From NCBI GenBank assembly GCA_965249175.1, contig OZ252227.1:6510001-6574000 (forward strand): a stretch of 64,000 bases of DNA, given 5' to 3'. Source of the DNA: CAZYFH01 sp965249175 (GTDB taxonomy: Bacteria > Acidobacteriota > Vicinamibacteria > Vicinamibacterales > UBA8438). This document shows positions 55,329-63,422 of this stretch, piece after piece; the first letter of the stretch is position 1; every line of letters begins with the position of its first letter. The position numbers were made by a program, and so were the translations under genes. A model generated the notes under the pieces. The model saw only the letters and a list, made by a program, of their open reading frames with translations, ran no database searches and was not told the origin of the DNA.

Positions 55329-55807
55329 TGGCCGAGGGCTCGGCCGTCACCGGGGTCGCCGAGATCGTGCTCAGCGTTCGCGATCTGCCCCGGATGCGTC
55401 GGTTCTACACGGACGTGCTCGGATTCCCGCTCCTCATGCAGTCATGCCACGAGACCGGTTGGGAGCCGGACCCAGACGGGGAACCGACGATCGCCTTCCT
55501 GACGATCACGGAAACCGACACGCCGCTCGGGCGTCACGGCCACCCACAGCTGCTGGCATTGATCGACTACCGGCGGCATAGCTTGGCCAGGGGGCAGTTC
55601 GACGGACATGACCCGAGGCAGTCGACGCTCAACCACCTGGCGTTCGAGATCCCGCCGGACCGTTACGGGGCGGAACGCGATCGGCTGGCCACGCTAGGGC
55701 TAGAGCCCCGCCCAGTCGAGTTTCCGGGGATGCAGGCACGCGCCCTTTTCTTCAACGACCCGGAGGGCAACGAGCTGGAGCTCATCTGTCATCACCCTGG
55801 AGGGTGA
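55328..55807 (+). CDS. VOC-family (glyoxalase/dioxygenase-like) protein
   Basis: 159 aa. One vicinal-oxygen-chelate unit pair: VAEIVLSVRDLPRMRRFYTDVLGFPLL, then HPQLLALIDYRR, STLNHLAFEIPPDRYGAERDRLATLGLEP and FFNDPEGNELELICH with the closing glutamate. Candidate metal ligands are the His in NHLAF and the Glu in LELICH. A cytoplasmic enzyme of unknown substrate. The coupling to the PQQ dehydrogenase suggests it works on the product of that oxidation, which is an inference. The 3' end overlaps the convergent VapC gene by 26 bases. Confidence 0.82.
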   Translation: MAEGSAVTGVAEIVLSVRDLPRMRRFYTDVLGFPLLMQSCHETGWEPDPDGEPTIAFLTITETDTPLGRHGHPQLLALIDYRRHSLARGQFDGHDPRQSTLNHLAFEIPPDRYGAERDRLATLGLEPRPVEFPGMQARALFFNDPEGNELELICHHPGG

Positions 55808-56228
55808 CGGGCGTTTCCGCGCCCAGGAGTCCCCCTGGGACCCCGACGAAGCCCTGCTCGGCGAAGTGCGCATCGAGCGTGAACGCCTTTGCAACATCGT
55901 GGCGGCGCATGATCTCGAAGCTCGCACAATCGACAAGACTCAGTCTTCGACGTGCCGCGGTGAGAAGAGCACCGACCGCCGCCTGGTGAGTCGCCTGGTC
56001 CATCCAGACGACTCGCAGGAGAGGGAGGAAGTCGCCGCACAGGACCTGCACGGCGTCGAGACCGAGCCTGCGTTGAACCAAGGCGAACGACTCGACGAGC
56101 ACGTAGTTCGTCGTCAGGAGACGCTCATCCTCGCTCAAGAGAGCCTTCCAGGCCTCCGCGCAATCCGCGTGGCGCAGTTCGTGCCCGTCGAGGAGCGCGA
56201 TCAGGCCGGACGTATCGACAAACGTCAT
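55782..56228 (-). CDS. PIN-domain toxin, VapC type
   Basis: 148 aa. PIN nuclease pattern: MTFVDTSGLIALLD with the first Asp, NYVLVESFALV with the conserved Glu, SLVDCASFEIMRR with the third acidic residue and AFTLDAHFAEQGF at the end. An RNase that would act on tRNA or rRNA when freed from its antitoxin. It starts four bases inside the antitoxin gene end (ATGA), the usual vapBC layout. The C-terminus is slightly extended compared with common VapC. Confidence 0.83.
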   Translation of the reverse strand: MTFVDTSGLIALLDGHELRHADCAEAWKALLSEDERLLTTNYVLVESFALVQRRLGLDAVQVLCGDFLPLLRVVWMDQATHQAAVGALLTAARRRLSLVDCASFEIMRRHDVAKAFTLDAHFAEQGFVGVPGGLLGAETPVTLQGDDR

Positions 56229-56476
56229 CGATCTTCGAAGACGCGATCGAGGTAGTCGTCATGTGCAGAACCCAGGTCGGTGACGCCCGAACGGAATCGG
56301 CCGAGGGCCGCGATCGAGCGCCGCTTCAGCGCATCCTCGTCCTTTTGGGTCAGGTCCGCCAGGAGACGGTCGACTCCATCGCGGACAAGGTCAGCCATTG
56401 ATCGACCTTCGGCTGCGGCACGCTGTCGGAGCGCCTCCGCCTGCGGCTCCGTAAGCTGGATTTGGGTGCGAATCAT
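56225..56476 (-). CDS. Ribbon-helix-helix antitoxin, VapB type
   Basis: 83 aa from the ATG at 56474-56476. An N-terminal ribbon-helix-helix (MIRTQIQLTEPQAEALRQRAAAEGRSMADLVRDGVDRLL) for DNA binding and dimerisation is followed by a C-terminal tail that would wrap the toxin. An upstream extension to 56662 overlaps the divergent kinase leader and has no family features. An AT-rich stretch around 56480-56505 would hold the shared promoter. Confidence 0.85.
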   Translation of the reverse strand: MIRTQIQLTEPQAEALRQRAAAEGRSMADLVRDGVDRLLADLTQKDEDALKRRSIAALGRFRSGVTDLGSAHDDYLDRVFEDR

Positions 56477-56613
56477 TCTGTTATCATAACATCGTATATT
56501 TACATCATGGTGCGCACGGATCAGTTGCTTCGCAAATGGGCTACCGGACGCGACTCTCATGCGAGCGCCGTGGCGCCAGGGCGATTCAGTCCGGTGACAT
56601 AATCCGCCGAGCC

Positions 56614-58847
56614 ATGGTCCTCTCGGCCGGCGCCCGGCTCGGGCCGTACGAAATCCGTTCACACCTCGGACACGGTGGAATGGGTGTCGTCTACCTCGCT
56701 CACGACCCGCGCCTCGACCGACAGGTCGCCATCAAGGTCCTGCCGCCGAACCTGACGCGAGACGACACCGCCAAGCGGCGCTTCCTCCAAGAGGCGAAGG
56801 CCGCCTCCGCCCTGGACCACGCGAATATCTGCACGATCCACGAAATCAACGAGACGACTGACACTGTCGGACAGCTCTACCTCGTGATGGCCCACTACGA
56901 GGGGGAGACGCTTAAAGAGCGGATCGCGCGGGGGCCGATGGCCGTGGATGATGCTGTCAACATCGTGACGCAAGTGGGCCAGGGGCTGGCAAAGGCGCAC
57001 GCCGCCGCATCGTCCATCGCGACATCAAGCCCGCCAACCTAATGGTGACACCAGACGGCACGGTCAAGATCCTCGACTTCGGCCTGGCAAAGCTGGCCGG
57101 GTCGGAGAGCGTCACACAGACCGGTACGACGGTCGGCACCGTGGCCTACATGTCGCCGGAGCAAGCGCGGGGTGAGGAGCTCGACCATCGCTCGGACATC
57201 TGGTCGCTGGGGGTGGTGCTCTACGAGATGCTCAGCGGGCAGCAGCCATTTCGTGGCGACAACCTGTTGGCGATCTCCGGCGCTATCCACCGGAACCCGG
57301 CGCCCGAGTTGACCGGTGCGTCGTCGCCGCTGAACGGCGTCGTCGGTCGCGCGTTAGCGAAGAACAGCGCCGACCGATATCAGGCGGTCGCTGACCTGCT
57401 CGGTGAGCTACGGAGCGGCTCGGCACCCACTCCGACGGCAGCCCACCCTGACGTGCCCTCGATCGCGGTCTTGCCGTTTACCAACATGAGCCCGGATCCG
57501 GAGAACGAGTACTTCAGCGACGGGCTGACGGAAGAGATCATCGCCGACTTGTCCAAGATCCGCGCTCTCCGGGTGACGTCCCGTCACTCGACCATCCGGC
57601 TGAAAGGCAGCGACACGGATTCGCGGACGATCGGCCGCGAGCTCAACGTTCGCTATCTCCTCGAAGGCAGTGTTCGGAGGTCTGGTAACAGTCTGCGTAT
57701 CACCGCCCAGCTGATCGACGCGTCGGACGACGTGCATGTGTGGGCGGAGAAGTACAGCGAGTCCGTCGAGGACGTGTTCGACATCCAGGAACGGGTGTCG
57801 CGGGCGATCGTGCAGGCGCTTCAGGTCACGGTGAGTCCCGATGAAGAACGCCGCGTCGCCGAGCGGCCCATCCAGGACATACGAGCCTACGAGTGCTACC
57901 TGCGAGCCAAGCACGAGATCTATCGCTTTAGCGAGGAAGGGCTCGACCGCGCCGTACCGCTGCTCCGGAGCGCGTTGGAGATCGTCGGGGAGAACGCTCT
58001 GCTCTACTCAGCCTTGGGAATGGCCTATTGCTGGTACATCAACGTCGGTGTCAGTGCAGACCGACGGTATCTGGAACAAGCGGAAGAGTGTGCCGACAAG
58101 GTGTTTCGGCTCGATCAGGAGTCTGCTGAGGGCCATGTCGTGCGCGGATTGCTCGGGTTCTTCCGGGGCGACACGCAAGAGGCCGCGCGATCGTTCAAGC
58201 GCGCACTCGCGTTGGAGCCGAACCATCCCGACGCGCTGCGATTCCGCGCGGCCGCGCTCGGTTACGCGGGGAGGGAATCTAGCGTCGAGGCCGCGCGACT
58301 GCTGGAGGTCGATCCCCTCACCCCATTCAATCTCGTGGCGCCAGGGTGGGATCACTTCGCCATGGGGCGGTTTTCTCAGGCGGCGGACCAGTTCCGCCAG
58401 TGGCATCGCGCCGATTCGGACAACGCACTGTCAGCGCTTCTGCTCGGGGATGTGCTGGCACGGACCGGGAGCACGGAGGAAGCGAGCGCTCTCTTCGGAG
58501 AAGTGGCCCTACGGCTCCCGCAGACGACGTACGAGCGACTCGCGCTGTTCCTCAGGCACGCGCTGGATGGCGACAAGGTAAAGGCCTTGCGGGCAGTCAC
58601 CCCGACGTTGACGGAGTGGGCGCGGAGCCTGGATGCGCAGCCGTGCTGGGAGATGGCCACGGGCTACGCACTCATCCACGAACCGGACAAGGCTATCGAG
58701 TGGCTGGAGAACGCCGTGCGCCGGGGCTTCATCAACTATCCCCTTCTCTCGCAGTACGATCCGCTCTTCGAGAGCCTCCGGCAGCAGCAGCGGTTCCAGG
58801 ATTTGATGGTCGACGTCCGGTCCCAGTGGGAACGGTTTGAAGTGTAG
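56614..58847 (+). pseudogene. Serine/threonine kinase with TolB-like and TPR domains, frameshifted in the catalytic loop
   Basis: From ATG 56614 the kinase begins normally (LGPYEIRSHLGHGGMGVVYLAHD; VAIKVLPPNL; ICTIHEINE). At about 57007 the sequence reads GCCGCCGCATCGTCCATCGC where GCCGGCATC would give the expected G-I-V-H-R-D-I-K-P-A-N. One base is missing, so the first frame stops at 57042. In the other frame the kinase continues (HRDIKPANLMV; ILDFGLAKLAG; GTVAYMSPEQARGEE), then a TolB-like domain (SIAVLPFTNMSPDPENEYFSDGLTEEII) and TPRs to 58847. An ATG at 57042 could make the second part alone but without an ATP-binding lobe. It is either a recent mutation or a one-base sequence error. Confidence 0.83.
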
Positions 58848-58910
58848 CGTCCGCTCGTTGCACGACACGACGGCGGCGGCCCAATCGTCCCTTCGACGAT
58901 CAGCTCCCGC

Positions 58911-59963
58911 CTAACGCGACCCCTCCGCCGCCTCCCGTTCCTCGGCGCGCGCCCCGGCCAGGAGATTCATCATCCCGTAGTTCCCCTCGTGGCAGGCGTA
59001 CTCATAGAGCGGGCCGTCGGTCAGGAGCAGCGGGAACCGGCCGGAGAACGGCTGGGTGAACGTCGTTGGATCGTTGACCGTGAACTCGTAACGCACCGTC
59101 TCCGCGTCGACGCGCGTGAACCGCTCGGTGAGCGACAGGTTCTCTGCGGAACCCCACGAGACGAACGAGGTACTGAAACTGGCTGTCTTGTCGGTGAAGT
59201 TCGTCGTCTCGACGACCAGCGTGTCCCCCTCCCAATGCCCTCGCGAATCACCGAGCCATTGGCGGAGGTCCTGATCGAGATGCGGTCGGCCATCCAGCGG
59301 GATCACCCGCGTGTCGTGGACCATCTCGTGGAGGATGACGACGTAACCCGGCGCCTGAAACAAGTGGATGTTGTTGTTGTATCCCGCCGGCAGCATCGGC
59401 GGACCGGTGCTGAACCCCAGGATGCACCGTTCGGCCACGCCGCGGGCCTCCGGAGAGTCCGCGCTCACGCCGCCCACGCGCAGTCGAACCGGTGGCATGC
59501 CGGTCGCGCGATGGGCGGCGGCTCGTTGTTGCGCGTACGCCGTCATGGACGGAAGCTTCCCGTCGGGCGGATCGACGAGCAGCGATGACTGGGTCAGCGC
59601 CGTGGCCCGGGCGCGGTCGGTCCAGACCGCCTGACTATAGCCGCCGACCTGTCCGGCCGGCGGTGGCGCATCACGCGCCAACGCGTCGGCGTTGCTCTGC
59701 TGCGCGACCTGGGCGGCCTCTTCGTCTGTTAGCTCCTCGCGTCCGGCGAACTCATCAGGGCGTTCCAACGGGGTGAACGTCCAGTAGTCCCAGATCCCCT
59801 GCAGATCCGGGTCGCCCCACGGCGTGCGTGGCGACGCCCACCCGGCCGCCGCGCCATCTTGGGTCTGGCCGGAGGCGGGAGCAGGGGCAAGCGAGACGGT
59901 CGCGACGATGGCCGCGGTCATCCAGACGACTCGATTCAGAGGCTTCGGCTTCGGCTTCGACAT
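58911..59963 (-). CDS. Exported protein of the WGDPDLQG family (paralogue 3)
   Basis: 350 aa. Signal peptide (VATVSLAPAPASGQ), then RTPWGDPDLQGIWDYWTFTPLERPDEF, SLLVDPPDGKLPSMT, CILGFSTGPPMLPAGYNNNIHLFQ, a HEMVHDTRVIPLDGRPH stretch, RGHWEGDTLVVETTNFTDKTASFS, TERFTRVDAETVRYEFTV and YACHEGNYGMMNLLAGAR. Same domain as the pair at 17.5-19.5 kb but with a clearer NNN and TNFTDK segment, closest to paralogue 4. ATG at 59961-59963 with GGAG seven bases upstream. Function unknown. Confidence 0.78.
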   Translation of the reverse strand: MSKPKPKPLNRVVWMTAAIVATVSLAPAPASGQTQDGAAAGWASPRTPWGDPDLQGIWDYWTFTPLERPDEFAGREELTDEEAAQVAQQSNADALARDAPPPAGQVGGYSQAVWTDRARATALTQSSLLVDPPDGKLPSMTAYAQQRAAAHRATGMPPVRLRVGGVSADSPEARGVAERCILGFSTGPPMLPAGYNNNIHLFQAPGYVVILHEMVHDTRVIPLDGRPHLDQDLRQWLGDSRGHWEGDTLVVETTNFTDKTASFSTSFVSWGSAENLSLTERFTRVDAETVRYEFTVNDPTTFTQPFSGRFPLLLTDGPLYEYACHEGNYGMMNLLAGARAEEREAAEGSR

Positions 59964-60007
59964 AGGAGGTCTCCAGACAACGGCGTATCGTGCCGTCACT
60001 CTACCGT

Positions 60008-60802
60008 TTACCCGCGAATGACCGGGACGAGGTCGGTGATCGCGGAGACGACGCGGGTCGCACCGAACCCGAGCTCCTCGGGTGGCTCCGAGGCGACGCG
60101 CTGGATCCAGAAGGTGGTCAGTCCGGCGGAGGCCGCGCCGTTGATATCCCACGAGTTGGACGACACGAACCCCATCGCCCTCCGATCGACCTCGAGCCGC
60201 TCGAGGCCGAGCTGATAGACGCGCGGGCTGACCTTGAAGATCTTGACCTCCTCGACGCTGATGACCGCGTCCAGCAGCGAGTCGATACCCGCGCTGCGCG
60301 CCGCCGCCTCCAGCATTCTCGGCGCGCCGTTCGACAGAATGGCCAGCCGGACCCCCCGCGCCCTCAAGGCTTCCAAACCGGGTTTCACGTCGGGGAAGGC
60401 CGTCAAGGTGAGGTAGGCCTCCATCAGCCGCTCGCGCCGCGCCGACGTGAGATCGAGATCCAGGCTCTTCGACGCGTAGACGAGCGCGTCCTCGGTGACA
60501 TCCCAGAAATCCTTGTGCCGGCCCATCAGGCTGCGCAACAGGCTGTATTGCAGTTGCTTCGCGCGCCACAGTTGAGCCAGCGCGGAACCGTTGCCTGGAA
60601 ACAGCTCGTTGCAGAGCGCGGTCACCGAGAAGACGTCGAACAGCGTGCCGTAGGCGTCGAAGGCGACCGCATCGATGCCCTCGACGCGTCCGCCGGGCTG
60701 CGCCGCTGACGACGCTGCGAGGGGCGGAACGCCCCCCGCAACAGTGCCCGCGGCAGCGGTGGCCGCAACGGCTTTGATGAAGTCTCTCCGAGGGGCTTGC
60801 AT
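60008..60802 (-). CDS. Exported haloacid dehalogenase type II-like HAD hydrolase
   Basis: 264 aa. A Tat-like signal (RRDFIKAVAATAAAGTVAGG) precedes the HAD fold: motif 1 VAFDAYGTLFDV with the nucleophile Asp, motif 2 LAILSNGAP, the lysine region VEEVKIFKVSPRVYQLG, and the class II signature FVSSNSWDINGAASAGLTTFWI. This matches (S)-2-haloacid dehalogenase type II, normally cytoplasmic. The attached signal suggests periplasmic dehalogenation. Start ATG at 60800-60802. Confidence 0.85.
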   Translation of the reverse strand: MQAPRRDFIKAVAATAAAGTVAGGVPPLAASSAAQPGGRVEGIDAVAFDAYGTLFDVFSVTALCNELFPGNGSALAQLWRAKQLQYSLLRSLMGRHKDFWDVTEDALVYASKSLDLDLTSARRERLMEAYLTLTAFPDVKPGLEALRARGVRLAILSNGAPRMLEAAARSAGIDSLLDAVISVEEVKIFKVSPRVYQLGLERLEVDRRAMGFVSSNSWDINGAASAGLTTFWIQRVASEPPEELGFGATRVVSAITDLVPVIRG

Positions 60803-60883
60803 GCATCCGCTCCCGAGTGGGGTGCAGCAACTCTACACCTGCTGTGAGTATGACATGATGCATCGATGGTATGATCATGCATC

Positions 60884-61141
60884 ATGCGAACGACGATCTC
60901 CCTCGACGACCGGCTCCTCGGGCGGTTGAAGAAGCACGCGGCCGACTCGGGTACCTCCGTCAGCCGACTTATCGAGCAGTCGGCACGGCTGTTCCTACGG
61001 ACCCCAGAGACGGAACCTGAGGCCGAGCCGTTCGAGCTAGTGACGTACGGCGCGGGCGGCAGTTTCTCACGTCACAACATCGACAAGACGTCGGCTTTGA
61101 TCGAAACCGATGACGTCGAGCGGTTCGGAGAGCATGAGTAG
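60884..61141 (+). CDS. Ribbon-helix-helix antitoxin, VapB type (second module)
   Basis: 85 aa. An N-terminal ribbon-helix-helix (MRTTISLDDRLLGRLKKHAADSGTSVSRLIEQSARLFL) is followed by an acidic tail (ETEPEAEPFELVTYG) and SRHNIDKTSALIETDD, a typical toxin-binding tail. The toxin start lies three bases after the stop, so both are cotranslated. AT-rich sequence just upstream (60848-60880) contains short direct repeats (ATGATGCATCG) that could be its operator. Confidence 0.83.
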   Translation: MRTTISLDDRLLGRLKKHAADSGTSVSRLIEQSARLFLRTPETEPEAEPFELVTYGAGGSFSRHNIDKTSALIETDDVERFGEHE

Positions 61142-61144
61142 CCC

Positions 61145-61570
61145 TTGCAGCTCCCCGACGTCAACGTCCTCATCTACGCGCACCGGGAGGACGCTCCCGA
61201 GCACCAGCGCTACGCGGCGTGGCTTCGCAGCCTGGCCGCCGCGCCCGAGCCGTTCGCGCTGTCCGCGGTCGTTCTCGCCAGCTTTCTCCGCATCGTCACG
61301 AATCGTAGGATCATCGACCCGCCCACACCGATGGAGACCGCGGTCGCCTTCTGTCAGCGCCTCGTCGAACGGCCGCGGGCGGTGTTGATCGCACCCTCCC
61401 GCCAGCATTGGGACCTCTTCGTCGGGCTGTGCGCGGACATCAACGGACCGCTGGTGACGGATGCCTACCTCGCCGCGCTCGCGATCGAGCACGCGTGCGA
61501 GCTGATCACCACGGACAGCGACTTCGCGCGCTTCGCGGGATTGCGCAGGCGCCACCCGTTGGGTATCTGA
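61145..61570 (+). CDS. PIN-domain toxin, VapC type (second module)
   Basis: 141 aa. Acidic residues in PDVNVLIYAHRED, a conserved helix with ALSAVVLASFLRIVTN, and LVTDAYLAALAIEHACELITTDSDFARF with the last two aspartates of the PIN active site. The start is a TTG directly after the antitoxin. No in-frame ATG fits better. It belongs to a different VapC subgroup from the protein at 55782. REP-like palindromes follow the gene. Confidence 0.82.
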   Translation: MQLPDVNVLIYAHREDAPEHQRYAAWLRSLAAAPEPFALSAVVLASFLRIVTNRRIIDPPTPMETAVAFCQRLVERPRAVLIAPSRQHWDLFVGLCADINGPLVTDAYLAALAIEHACELITTDSDFARFAGLRRRHPLGI

Positions 61571-61610
61571 CCGGCCAGGGTGTCGTAGCCCAGACCCTCT
61601 TTCGGACCTG

Positions 61611-61665
61611 GCACGGCTGAAGCGGTGCGCTACGTACAGAGGCAGGGCTAAAGCCCTGCGCTACG
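61611..61665 (+). repeat. Pair of REP-like palindromes
   Basis: GCACGGCTGAAGCGGTGCGCTACG (61611-61634) and GCAGGGCTAAAGCCCTGCGCTACG (61642-61665), here in the same orientation, in the gap between convergent genes. Confidence 0.75.
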
Positions 61666-61680
61666 TACATTGACACGCGC

Positions 61681-62703
61681 CTACCGCGACGCGGAGCCCG
61701 CCTTGCGGTCGTCGGCGCGCCCGCCTTCGAGAATCCCGAACATGCCGTAGTTCCCCTCGTGGCAGGCATACTCGAACATCTGCCCCTCGTTCTTGCGCAT
61801 CGGCAGCGCCACCGTGAAGGGTCGGGTGAACGACGTCGGGTCCTCGACGGTGTACTCATAGAGGAGCGTGTCGGCGTCGACTCGGCTGAAGCGTTCCGTC
61901 AGGTTGAGCGTGGCGCCGGTCCCGATCGCGCTGAAGATCGTGTCGTTGTAGCCCGCCGTCTTGTCCGTGAAGTTGGTCGTCTCGACGACCAGCGTGTCAC
62001 CGTCCCAGTGGCCGCGTGAATCGCCGTTCCATTGCCGCACGTCGTCGGGCACATGAGGCCGACCGTCGAGCGGGATGATGCGCGCGTCGTGCACCATCTC
62101 GTTGAGGATGACGACGTGGCTCGATGTCTGAAAAAGCTGCATGTTGTTGTTGTAGCCGCTCGGCATCATCGGCGGTCCAGAGTTGAAGCCGAGGATGCAC
62201 CGCACGCCCACGCCCCGATCCTCCGGACCATCCGCGGCGATCCCGCCGGCGCGATACCTCACTGGTCGCTCGCCGGGCAGGTCCGCACCGAGTGACCCCG
62301 CCTGCCTCCGCGCGGTCGGTGTCAGTGCGGGCAGTCGCCCATCGGGCGGATCGACGATCAGCGAGGTCCGCTTCGTGTCGACGACGTTGGTGCCAAGGTC
62401 CAGCCAGAAGTCGTTGTAGGCGCCGACGTCACCCTCGCGCGACGGGCCATCGAAGATCTTCCGGTTGGCCGCCTGCAGCTCCAGCTCAGCGATCTCCTCG
62501 TCGGTCAGGGTCTCCCGGTCGGCCAGCGATGCCGGCCGCTCGAGCGGGGTGATGGTGCGGAAGTCCCACACGCCCTGAAGGTCGGGGTGGCCGTCGGCCG
62601 CCCGGGCCGGGGCCGCTGCTTGCGCCCGCGCGACTGCCGGCAGTGCGAACAGCGATACGAGCACGAACGCGGTGAACATGGCGGCAACGTTTCGATGGCT
62701 CAT
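61681..62703 (-). CDS. Exported protein of the WGDPDLQG family (paralogue 4)
   Basis: 340 aa. Signal peptide (LVSLFALPAVARAQ), then DGHPDLQGVWDFRTITPLERPASL, SLIVDPPDGRLPALTP, CILGFNSGPPMMPSGYNNNMQLFQ, a NEMVHDARIIPLDGRPH stretch, RGHWDGDTLVVETTNFTDKTAGYN, TERFSRVDADTLLYEYTV and YACHEGNYGMFGILEGGR. It is the closest relative of paralogue 3 but has GHPDLQG in place of WGDPDLQG. ATG at 62701-62703 with GGAGG five bases upstream. Function unknown. Confidence 0.78.
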   Translation of the reverse strand: MSHRNVAAMFTAFVLVSLFALPAVARAQAAAPARAADGHPDLQGVWDFRTITPLERPASLADRETLTDEEIAELELQAANRKIFDGPSREGDVGAYNDFWLDLGTNVVDTKRTSLIVDPPDGRLPALTPTARRQAGSLGADLPGERPVRYRAGGIAADGPEDRGVGVRCILGFNSGPPMMPSGYNNNMQLFQTSSHVVILNEMVHDARIIPLDGRPHVPDDVRQWNGDSRGHWDGDTLVVETTNFTDKTAGYNDTIFSAIGTGATLNLTERFSRVDADTLLYEYTVEDPTSFTRPFTVALPMRKNEGQMFEYACHEGNYGMFGILEGGRADDRKAGSASR

Positions 62704-62792
62704 CTGGTCCTCCGGTCTCCCCACTGGGGCCCGCTCGTGATTCGTCATGATTGCATACCCAGCGGCGCGCGGTCATACGAACTCGCTGGGTG

Positions 62793-63422
62793 TCACATCC
62801 AGAGCTGTTCATCATCTGCATCCGCGTCCGGCGCGCGTCCCGCGTCGACCCCGATTGTCGCGCTCGCCGTCACCTCCACGGTCTGCGGCTCGGCCGCGTA
62901 ACCGACTTTCCACACGCTGAGGCGGAACCTCCCCGTGGGTACGTTCAGGAGGGCGTGCCCGCGCTCGTCGGTCGAGGCCCGATACACACCGAGTCGCACG
63001 TGGACATCCGCGAGGGGCGCCGCCGTGGCCCTGTCCGTGACGGCGATGGTGACCTGGTGCTCCGGCGGGCCGGCCGTCCGGAAGCTGAAGGTGGCGGACG
63101 CCGGGGCGTGTAGCGCGTCCGGGCACGTCCCGCCGAAGGTGACCGACCACGCGTGCAGTCCCTCTGCGGCTGGGGCCGGCAGCGTCACGTCCGCGCCAAA
63201 CAGCGCGCTGGTCCCGCGCCACGGCGCCTCACCCGCCCGCGCGTCGCCGACCGCATGGCCGTTGGCATCACGCACGACGATCGGCTGCCCTGCGAGCGGA
63301 CAGGCAACGGTGCACTTGATCCCGACCTTCACGGTGAAGGGACTGTGCACGATCACAGGCGACGGCACGTCCCACACGGCGATGCTCGTTACATGCGGCG
63401 TGGTGGACGACGTACGGATCAC
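62793..63422 (-). CDS. Hypothetical protein with carboxypeptidase-regulatory-like domain
   Basis: 209 aa from a GTG that overlaps the previous stop by four bases. The first half has beta-rich sequence (SIAVWDVPSPVIVHSPFTVKVGIKCTVACPL; WSVTFGGTCPDALHAPAS). The second half is a CarboxypepD_reg-like/Ig-like unit (HQVTIAVTDRATAAPLADVHVRLGVYRASTDERGHALLNVPTGRF; VGYAAEPQTVEV). No signal peptide is evident. It is coupled to the flavoprotein gene upstream and could be its partner, which is an inference. An upstream in-frame extension reads over that gene and is rejected. Confidence 0.55.
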   Translation of the reverse strand: MIRTSSTTPHVTSIAVWDVPSPVIVHSPFTVKVGIKCTVACPLAGQPIVVRDANGHAVGDARAGEAPWRGTSALFGADVTLPAPAAEGLHAWSVTFGGTCPDALHAPASATFSFRTAGPPEHQVTIAVTDRATAAPLADVHVRLGVYRASTDERGHALLNVPTGRFRLSVWKVGYAAEPQTVEVTASATIGVDAGRAPDADADDEQLWM

